Shown here one piece after another: positions 1-4,552 of a stretch of 9,528 nucleotides of DNA. Below the pieces are notes generated by a model. The model had not been told where the DNA came from. It ran no database searches and saw nothing but the letters and a program-made list of their open reading frames with translations. The stretch is from an uncultured Clostridia bacterium (GTDB lineage: Bacteria; Bacillota; Clostridia; Oscillospirales; Oscillospiraceae). The stretch covers positions 1 to 9,528 of the forward strand of contig CALICR010000165.1 of assembly GCA_938049125.1 (NCBI GenBank). The letters run 5' to 3'. The position numbers and the translations under genes are program-made. Within the stretch, counting starts at the first letter, position 1; every line of letters begins with the position of its first letter.

Positions 1-28
1 CTTTCCCTACACGACGCTCTTCCGATCT
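1..28 (+). other. Illumina TruSeq adapter remnant (artefact)
   Basis: The first 28 bases match the 3' end of the Illumina TruSeq universal/read-1 adapter, ending in GACGCTCTTCCGATCT. They are synthetic library sequence left at a contig end, not part of the genome. Any reading frame that crosses them is spurious, for example the minus-strand frame 7-246. Base 29 is the first possible genomic base, and its true upstream neighbour is unknown. Confidence 0.97.
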
Positions 29-171
29 ATAATCTGCAAGGCATTTCCTCCAATTTCCAGAACAATTTGTCGACTGGCTTCGACAGTTCCCGGTCGTTTC
101 CTCAGAAAACTCAAGTTTTTGATGGAATTCCTGCACGTTTCCGCTTTTTTCGTTTTTCCCCGTTTCACCCA
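29..171. other. Non-coding, AT-richer upstream region
   Basis: I see no supportable gene here. The stretch is richer in A/T than the rest of the window and has T-runs near 145-168. It holds an inverted repeat TGTCGA (68-73) / TCGACA (80-85) with a 6-base spacer. The motif TCGACAG recurs at 172-178, within the promoter of the next gene, so the repeat could be an operator, but the evidence is thin. A minus-strand frame runs through the region but has no credible start and ends in adapter. This may be the intergenic region before the zinc-ribbon gene or the tail of an upstream gene cut off by the contig end. Confidence 0.5.
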
Positions 172-200
172 TCGACAGAGCGGAGGAACGATGGTATAAT
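172..200 (+). promoter_or_regulatory. Sigma-A-type promoter of the zinc-ribbon gene
   Basis: A -35 box TCGACA (172-177, five of six consensus bases) is followed by exactly 17 bases and then a perfect -10 box TATAAT (195-200). The -10 is preceded by TGG, giving an extended -10. Transcription would begin near 207. That leaves a leader of about 40 bases containing a short GC hairpin, CGCGCC (212-217) with GGCGCG (223-228), just before the SD sequence AAGGAGG (232-238). This is the clearest promoter in the window. Confidence 0.85.
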
Positions 201-244
201 AAAGAAAATCCCGCGCCGCCCCGGCGCGCTGAAGGAGGCGTCCC

Positions 245-955
245 ATGCCGAGAAACTGCCCGAAATGCCACTGCGGCTGTCTCTTCGAGGACCACGGAAA
301 GCTGGTCTGCCTGAACTGCGGTACCGAGTGCCGCCCGGCCGAGACCCGCGGCGTCCGCCATATCCACAGCTACACCACCTACACCGGCTCCGCCTCCGGC
401 AAGGCCCGGAAGGTGCCGAAGCAGCAGCCCGCGCCAAAGCCTCAGGCAGCGCGTCCCGCAGCCCAGGCCGCCAAGGCCCACGAGGACGGCGTCCCGGCCT
501 CGGCCCGGACCTACCAGCGTCCCGCCGCGCCTGCACCCCAGCGGACCATGCCGCAGCGGAAGCAGAAGAAGTCCTCCTTCCGGCCGCTCCTGGTCGTGTT
601 CCTCATCATCGTCGCCCTCAACATCCTGCCGCTCATCGGCAGCGCCATTCAGGAGGCGGTGTACCACATCAATTCCCGCATCGAGACGTCTGTGCCGGAG
701 GAACCGGCGACGCCCGTCGGCGATTCCGAGGACTACGCCTTCGGTGTGCTCTACTGGTACGCCGAGGACCCGGTCTCCGACGAGACCGCCGACGCGCTGG
801 ACGATATCGTGCTCGACTACAACCTGGACCACGACCTGCCGGACATGGAGAGCGCCTCGGACTACCTGCTCCCGCTGTTGGAGGACCTGCCCATTTCCGA
901 CTGGTCGCTCGAACAGGAGGACAATGATATCTGCCTCCTTGTCACGCCGGAATAA
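245..955 (+). CDS. Membrane-anchored zinc-ribbon protein, hypothetical
   Basis: This gene encodes 236 residues and I do not recognise a named family. The N-terminus carries two CxxC knuckles, C5/C8 and C22/C25, with extra cysteines at 10, 12 and 29. This is a zinc-ribbon arrangement. Residues about 45-110 are a Pro/Ala/Lys/Arg-rich linker of low complexity. One strong membrane helix lies at about 115-135, directly after a basic cluster (QRKQKK). By the positive-inside rule the zinc ribbon should be cytoplasmic and the very acidic C-terminal part (140-236) outside. That tail contains DYNLDHDLPDME (191-202), which resembles an EF-hand loop. The start is fixed by AAGGAGG six bases upstream and by the promoter at 172-200. 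The last 14 bases overlap the 3' end of the opposing gene. Such architectures often belong to sensors or envelope scaffolds, but no function can be assigned. Confidence 0.85.
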   Translation: MPRNCPKCHCGCLFEDHGKLVCLNCGTECRPAETRGVRHIHSYTTYTGSASGKARKVPKQQPAPKPQAARPAAQAAKAHEDGVPASARTYQRPAAPAPQRTMPQRKQKKSSFRPLLVVFLIIVALNILPLIGSAIQEAVYHINSRIETSVPEEPATPVGDSEDYAFGVLYWYAEDPVSDETADALDDIVLDYNLDHDLPDMESASDYLLPLLEDLPISDWSLEQEDNDICLLVTPE

Positions 956-1367
956 ATTCCGTCTCCGGGTAAAAATCTTCGATCTCCCGGAGCAGCGAAG
1001 TGAACACCTCGGACTCCCGGTCCTGCTTCAGCAGGATCGGGAGTTTTTCCTGCGGCAGCAGCGCCCGGAGCTGCTCCAGCCAGTCGATGAGCTCCAGTGC
1101 CGCCATGTGGGGCAGCACCGCCGCGCCGACGACGTCCGCCGCGGCCCCGGGCCGGTCTCCCACCCGGATGAAGCGCCGGTTCCGGAGCGTCTCATGTCCG
1201 ACGCGCCGGACAAAGGACGTCCGCTCCTGGGGCGTCAGGCTGCGGTAATCGCAGCCGAGCTGTGCGCCGTGGTTGTGCAGCTCCGCCAGGGCGTTGAGAT
1301 AAATGAGATTGAGCCTGCCGCGCAGCTCCCGCGGCAGACGCGCATGCAGCGCTTTGATCTGTTCCAT
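942..1367 (-). CDS. Hypothetical protein, 141 residues
   Basis: I do not recognise a family. The protein begins MEQIKALHAR and is predicted to be soluble, mostly helical and rich in Arg, Glu and Leu, with no signal peptide or membrane helix. Codon third positions are strongly G/C, as expected for a real gene here. The ATG at 1367 is chosen because GGGAG stands six bases before it. The open frame runs on to a GTG at 1460, but that extension is Pro/Arg/Ala-rich and looks like translated GC-rich leader. The gene is convergent with the zinc-ribbon gene and overlaps it by 14 bp. Residues 109-118 (LPILLKQDRE) are encoded by the antisense of the neighbour's terminator. It follows the lipoprotein gene in the same direction but is separated from it by a strong terminator, so it probably has its own promoter. 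Confidence 0.75.
   Translation of the reverse strand: MEQIKALHARLPRELRGRLNLIYLNALAELHNHGAQLGCDYRSLTPQERTSFVRRVGHETLRNRRFIRVGDRPGAAADVVGAAVLPHMAALELIDWLEQLRALLPQEKLPILLKQDRESEVFTSLLREIEDFYPETEFIPA
1014..1048 (+). terminator. Rho-independent terminator of the zinc-ribbon gene, inside the opposing CDS
   Basis: In the plus-strand RNA, 1014-1026 pairs with 1031-1043 in a 13-bp stem closed by a UUCA loop and followed at once by UUUUU (1044-1048). The only non-Watson-Crick pair is G1020-U1037. On the minus strand this becomes a C-A mismatch, so the hairpin is built for plus-strand RNA. The stem begins 58 bases after the zinc-ribbon stop codon. A weaker hairpin (963-969 with 986-992) lies between the stop and this stem. 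Confidence 0.85.
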
Positions 1368-1506
1368 GGATTCTCCCGGGACCCCGGCGCGGGACGCCGC
1401 AGCCCGCCGCGGGCGGGGCGGAGCACAGGGCCGCCCACATCCCGCAGGGGTGCGGCGCACAGGGCCTGCGCCGGAGTCTCTGCAAGTTTTTATTCAAAAT
1501 TGCGGT
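1368..1506 (-). promoter_or_regulatory. GC-rich, possibly structured leader of the 141-residue gene
   Basis: Between the AT-rich promoter candidate and the ATG at 1367 lie about 120 very GC-rich bases that could form several hairpins: GGCGCA (1454-1459) with TGCGCC (1467-1472), CCGCA (1442-1446) with TGCGG (1451-1455), and GCCCG (1402-1406) with CGGGC (1410-1414). Some of these are mutually exclusive. The 10-base GCACAGGGCC occurs twice (1423-1432 and 1457-1466). It matches no riboswitch I know, and some pairing is expected by chance at this GC content. Confidence 0.3.
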
Positions 1507-1537
1507 TTTATATACGTTTTCTTTGTATTTTGGGTAA
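1507..1537 (-). promoter_or_regulatory. Possible promoter of the 141-residue gene
   Basis: About 45 AT-rich bases stand out in otherwise GC-rich DNA. On the minus strand they contain TTACCC (1537-1532), 17 bases, and TATATA (1514-1509). An overlapping TATAAA (1512-1507) is an alternative -10. The -35 match is poor and overlaps the end of the upstream terminator. The location, between that terminator and the next same-strand gene, is the main support. Confidence 0.4.
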
Positions 1538-1572
1538 CGAAAAAGACGCCAGGCAGGGGCGTCTTTTCCGTT
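1536..1572 (-). terminator. Terminator of the BMP lipoprotein gene
   Basis: The core is a 10-bp stem, AAAAGACGCC (1541-1550) with GGCGTCTTTT (1558-1567), around a 7-base loop. In minus-strand RNA it extends to 15 bp through a G1568-U1540 wobble and the outer AACG/CGTT pairs. It starts 11 bases after the lipoprotein stop codon. The U-rich 3' side supports termination on the minus strand. A T-run at 1571-1576 means the structure may also stop transcription from the left. Confidence 0.85.
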
Positions 1573-1582
1573 TTTTGGCAGA

Positions 1583-2776
1583 TTACTGCCAATCGACCGT
1601 CACGTTGGTGGTCTCCGGATGGGTCGCGGGATCGCTGTTGTTGTCAACGACCAGGGAGCCGTCCACGAGAGCCGCGAACAGGGTGTTGTACTCGTCAGCC
1701 GTGAAGGTGGTGAAGCGGGAGGACTCGATGGGCAGACCAACGCAGTCGTCCTTCGCACCCAGGTACTGGCAGGTACCGGCATAGGCCTCGGGCCAAACCA
1801 TGTTGTTGTCCTTCAGCTCGCCCAGAGCCAGCTGGACGGAGTTGGACAGGGCCTTCATGGCGGAGGTGATGATGCACTCGGAGATGTTGCTCTGGTCGAC
1901 GTCAACGCCGATCATCTTGGCGCCGTTGGCCTCGGCCGCGCTCTGGCAGCTCAGGTAGATGCCGCCGCCGCAGGCGAAGACGACTTCCGTGCCGCCGACG
2001 TACCAGCTGTCCATCTTGGCAGCGATCTCGTCGTTGGGGGAGAAGGAGCCGGAGTACCAGTAGTTGATGGTCACATCGTTGATGTCCATTTCCTTGGCAG
2101 CCGCGTCAGCGCCCTGCACAAAGCCGTAGCCGTAGCGGACGACAGCGGGAACGTCAATGCCGCCCAGGAAGCCGAGCTGCTTGTAGCCGTCCTTGACCGC
2201 CGCGTAGCCAGCCAGGTAGCCGGCCTGCTCTTCCTGATAGCAGATCAGGGCAACGTTGGCGGGGCAGGTCTCGGTGCCCAGGTCGCCGGTGGTGACGTCC
2301 AGAGCGAGGAAGTTGACGTCGGGGTTCGCCTCGGCGGAAGCCGCGACGGCGGGCCCGAACAGGTAGCCGGCCATGACGATGGTGCTGTAGCCGTCCTTGA
2401 TGGCCTGACCGATGGCATCCTCACGGGCCTGGTCGGTATCCTCGGCGGGCTTGTAGTAGTCGGACTTCAGGCCGTTGGCTTCACAGAACTTCGTGACGCC
2501 TTCGTAGGAATACTGGTTGAAGGAGTGGTCGTCGATGTTGCCGACGTCGGTGATGAACGCAACGCTCATGGCCGCGTCGTCGGTGGTCTCCGCGGGCTCC
2601 TCGGTCTTGGTGTCCTCAGCAGGGGTCTCTTCCTTGGTTTCTTCTTCCTTGGCAGTCTCGTCCGCAGCGGGCTTGGACTCTTCGGCCTTGTCGTCCGCAG
2701 TGTTATCCTTCGCGGCGCAGGCGGCGAGGGACAGGACCATGACCAGCGCCAGGAGAAGCGCGATGATCTTTTTCAT
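1583..2776 (-). CDS. nupN: BMP/PnrA-family nucleoside-binding lipoprotein
   Basis: This is the substrate-binding component of a nucleoside ABC importer, related to Treponema PnrA (TmpC) and Bacillus NupN. The 397 residues begin with a lipoprotein signal (MKKIIALLLA...) and lipobox SLAAC, so Cys20 should be lipidated and the protein anchored on the outer face of the membrane. Residues about 22-69 are an acidic Glu/Lys/Thr/Ala linker, longer than usual. The BMP domain follows, with family motifs DVGNIDDHSFNQ (77-88), QEEQAGYLAGYAA (181-193) and IGVDVDQ (289-295). AGGAGG lies eight bases before the ATG. The gene is last in the locus, 141 bp after cdd, with its own promoter candidates and a strong terminator. 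Its position apart from the ATPase and permease genes is less common than a leading lipoprotein gene. The family is certain; the exact nucleoside is not known. Confidence 0.95.
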   Translation of the reverse strand: MKKIIALLLALVMVLSLAACAAKDNTADDKAEESKPAADETAKEEETKEETPAEDTKTEEPAETTDDAAMSVAFITDVGNIDDHSFNQYSYEGVTKFCEANGLKSDYYKPAEDTDQAREDAIGQAIKDGYSTIVMAGYLFGPAVAASAEANPDVNFLALDVTTGDLGTETCPANVALICYQEEQAGYLAGYAAVKDGYKQLGFLGGIDVPAVVRYGYGFVQGADAAAKEMDINDVTINYWYSGSFSPNDEIAAKMDSWYVGGTEVVFACGGGIYLSCQSAAEANGAKMIGVDVDQSNISECIITSAMKALSNSVQLALGELKDNNMVWPEAYAGTCQYLGAKDDCVGLPIESSRFTTFTADEYNTLFAALVDGSLVVDNNSDPATHPETTNVTVDWQ

Positions 2777-2836
2777 GGTGAATTCCTCCTGTTCAAATTT
2801 TGGATTGGGTACGTTTCACACCCGAATCGCTCCACT

Positions 2837-2865
2837 ATTGTTGCACAAATGGCGGAGAAAATCAA
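2837..2865 (-). promoter_or_regulatory. Promoter candidate for the BMP lipoprotein gene (proximal)
   Basis: On the minus strand, TTGATT (2865-2860), 17 bases and AACAAT (2842-2837) match sigma-A boxes at four of six bases each. Transcription would start near 2830, giving a leader of roughly 55 bases before the ATG at 2776. It lies in an AT-rich island unlike the flanking coding DNA. It would let the binding protein be made in excess over the membrane components, which is usual for such importers. Confidence 0.5.
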
Positions 2866-2896
2866 GGTTTTTCAAAAATATTCTGTCGCGTGATCT

Positions 2897-2914
2897 GAAA
2901 TTTGTACAAGTTTC
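2897..2914. promoter_or_regulatory. Imperfect 18-bp palindrome, candidate operator
   Basis: The half-sites GAAATTTGT and ACAAGTTTC form an inverted repeat with one mismatched pair, centred on GTAC. It lies just past the cdd stop codon and covers the -10 of the distal promoter candidate (2901-2929), which is where a repressor would act. The sequence does not clearly match the sites of CcpA, LexA or other regulators I know, so no regulator is named. Confidence 0.4.
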
Positions 2915-2929
2915 CGATTATTTCGACAA
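2901..2929 (-). promoter_or_regulatory. Promoter candidate for the BMP lipoprotein gene (distal)
   Basis: TTGTCG (2929-2924), 17 bases and TACAAA (2906-2901) each match the sigma-A consensus at four of six positions. The -35 lies within the last codons of cdd and the -10 lies inside the palindrome at 2897-2914. Either this or the candidate at 2837-2865 could be the working promoter, or both could be. Confidence 0.35.
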
Positions 2930-3346
2930 TTTTCCCCTCACCGGTGCCATGTCTGCCGCCGTGAAGCCCAGGGGCAGCAGCTCGCCCAGGGTGCAGGTGC
3001 GGTATTCCGTGCCGTTAAAGAGGTGGACAAGGAAATCCTCGCCGCAGAATTCGCGCATCACCTGGCGGCAGATGCCGCAGGGCGCGGCGAAGCCCCGGAG
3101 CTCCCCCTCGAGGCCGCCTACGATGGCGATGGCCGCAAAGTCCCGCTCGCCGTCGTAGATCGCCTTGAAGAAGGCGGTGCGCTCGGCGCAGTTCGTGGGG
3201 CCGTAGGCGGCGTTTTCAATGTTGCAGCCCTGGTAGACCTTCCCGTCCCGGGTCAGCAGCGCCGCGCCGACGCGGAAGTTCGAGTAGGGCACGTAGGCAT
3301 GGTCCATGGCCTCCCGGGCCAGCGCCACCAGCGCCTCGCGCGTCAC
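2918..3346 (-). CDS. cdd: Cytidine deaminase
   Basis: Cdd hydrolyses cytidine and deoxycytidine to uridine and deoxyuridine plus ammonia in the cytoplasm. The 142 residues match the usual length of the short, tetrameric class. The zinc site is complete: Cys53 with the proton-shuttling Glu55 in TNCAERTA, and Cys90 and Cys93 in PCGICRQ. The substrate motif YSNFRVGAAL (21-30) is also intact. Translation starts at GTG (3346-3344), which overlaps the deoB stop as GTGA, with GGGAGG seven bases upstream. This arrangement implies translational coupling to deoB. No terminator is evident after the gene, so transcription may read through into the lipoprotein gene. Confidence 0.97.
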   Translation of the reverse strand: MTREALVALAREAMDHAYVPYSNFRVGAALLTRDGKVYQGCNIENAAYGPTNCAERTAFFKAIYDGERDFAAIAIVGGLEGELRGFAAPCGICRQVMREFCGEDFLVHLFNGTEYRTCTLGELLPLGFTAADMAPVRGKLSK

Positions 3347-4509
3347 AGGACCGCCTCCCGCAGGCTCCTGCCCGGCGTCGCCAGGTCTGCACCCAGCAGG
3401 TCCGCCGCCGTCGCGCCGATGGTGCAGAAGCCGTCCAGCGTGCCGAGGCTGCCGCCCCGGACGCCGCCGCCCAGCAGAAGCAGGGGCACGTACTCCCGGG
3501 TATGGTCCGTGGTCTTGCGGAAGCAGGGGTCGCAGCCGTGGTCGGCGGTGATCATCACCAGGTCCTCCGGCCCCAGCTTCGCCAGGAAACCGGGCAGCCA
3601 GGCGTCGAACTCGTTCAGCGCCGCGGCGTAGCCCTCGGGGTTGCGCCGGTGGCCGTAGAGCATATCGAAGTCCACGAGGTTGACGAAGCAGAGGCCCCGG
3701 AAATCCCGGTCCGCCAGCGCCAGCGTCTTCTGGAGTCCGTCGGTGTTGCCCTTGGTGTAGATGGTCTCGGTCATGCCGCGGCCCGCAAAGATGTCGTGGA
3801 TCTTGCCCACGGCAATGACATCCTGACCCGTGCGCTGCACCGCGTCCAGCAGCGTCTCCGCCGGGGGCTCCAGGGAGAAATCGTGGCGGTTCGTGGTACG
3901 GGTATAGTTCCCGTTGCCGCTGCCGATGAAGGGGCGGGCGATGACGCGGCCCACGCCGTGCTTTCCCTGTAAAATGGCCCGGGCCTTGCGGCAGTCCTCG
4001 TAGAGCTCCTCCAGCGGCACCACCTGCTCATGGGCCGCGATCTGGAACACCGAGTCTGCCGAGGTGTAGACGATGAGGTCGCCGGTCTTCACGTGCTCGT
4101 CGCCGTATTCATTGATGACGGCGGTGCCGGAATAGGGCCTGTTGCAGAGTACGCCCCGGCCCGTGGCGGCGCGGAAGGGCGCCAGCACCTCCTCGGGGAA
4201 GCCGTCCGGATAGGTGGGCAGCGGCGTCTCGGACACGAGGCCTGCGATCTCCCAATGGCCGATGGTGGTGTCCTTGCCCGCCGACAACTCCCGCAGCCGG
4301 GCCACGGCCCCCTTGGGGGCGTCCACCGGTCCGAGGAACGAAAGGCCGTCGATGCAGCCGATGCCGGCCCTCCGAAGATTCGGGAGCTCCAGAAGGCCCG
4401 TCTCAAAGCAGGAGCGCAGCGTATGCGCACCCGCGTCGCCGAAGGCGGCGGCGTCCGGGGCCTCGCCCGCGCCCACCGAATCCAGCACGATCAAAAAAAT
4501 CCGTTTCAT
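3343..4509 (-). CDS. deoB: Phosphopentomutase
   Basis: DeoB interconverts ribose-1-phosphate and ribose-5-phosphate, and the deoxy forms, linking nucleoside breakdown to the pentose phosphate pathway or to deoxyribose-phosphate aldolase. The 388 residues are full length. Alkaline-phosphatase-superfamily residues are all visible by comparison with the Bacillus cereus enzyme: metal ligands Asp10, Asp282, His287, Asp323, His324 and His336, and the phosphorylated Thr81 in GKDTTIGHWE. The start MKRIFLIVLDSVG at 4509 is preceded by AAGGAG. The frame stays open upstream to 4884, but that part lies over glpK in another frame and is Arg/Ala/Trp-rich nonsense. The gene follows glpK by 43 bases and overlaps cdd by four. 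Confidence 0.97.
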   Translation of the reverse strand: MKRIFLIVLDSVGAGEAPDAAAFGDAGAHTLRSCFETGLLELPNLRRAGIGCIDGLSFLGPVDAPKGAVARLRELSAGKDTTIGHWEIAGLVSETPLPTYPDGFPEEVLAPFRAATGRGVLCNRPYSGTAVINEYGDEHVKTGDLIVYTSADSVFQIAAHEQVVPLEELYEDCRKARAILQGKHGVGRVIARPFIGSGNGNYTRTTNRHDFSLEPPAETLLDAVQRTGQDVIAVGKIHDIFAGRGMTETIYTKGNTDGLQKTLALADRDFRGLCFVNLVDFDMLYGHRRNPEGYAAALNEFDAWLPGFLAKLGPEDLVMITADHGCDPCFRKTTDHTREYVPLLLLGGGVRGGSLGTLDGFCTIGATAADLLGADLATPGRSLREAVL

Positions 4510-4534
4510 GGAAAAACTCCTTTTGAATGATTCT

Positions 4535-4549
4535 TGCCCGGGGCGGGCA
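4535..4549 (-). other. Small intercistronic hairpin between glpK and deoB
   Basis: TGCCCG pairs with CGGGCA around a three-base loop, a compact 6-bp GC stem ending three bases past the glpK stop. No U-run follows on the minus strand, so it is unlikely to terminate transcription. It may slow 3' decay of the upstream message or have no role. Confidence 0.35.
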
Positions 4550-4552
4550 GCG

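Noticed and set aside
67..927. Plus-strand frame of 286 codons overlapping the zinc-ribbon gene
   Set aside because: It begins upstream of the promoter at 172-200, and its translation is Arg/Pro/Ala-rich. The frame starting at 245 has the SD, zinc ribbon and membrane helix.
915..939. AGGAGG...CCTCCT hairpin as terminator of the minus-strand 141-residue gene
   Set aside because: The stem is only six pairs with a 13-base loop and no U-run, and it lies in the coding end of the zinc-ribbon gene.
1368..1460. N-terminal extension of the 141-residue protein to a GTG at 1460
   Set aside because: It is Pro/Arg/Ala-rich and looks like translated leader, whereas the ATG at 1367 has GGGAG at proper spacing.
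1619..2893. Plus-strand open frame of 424 codons opposite the lipoprotein gene
   Set aside because: It is a Val/Gly/Leu-rich mirror of the BMP gene without an SD or family motif, and it runs into the lipoprotein promoter region.
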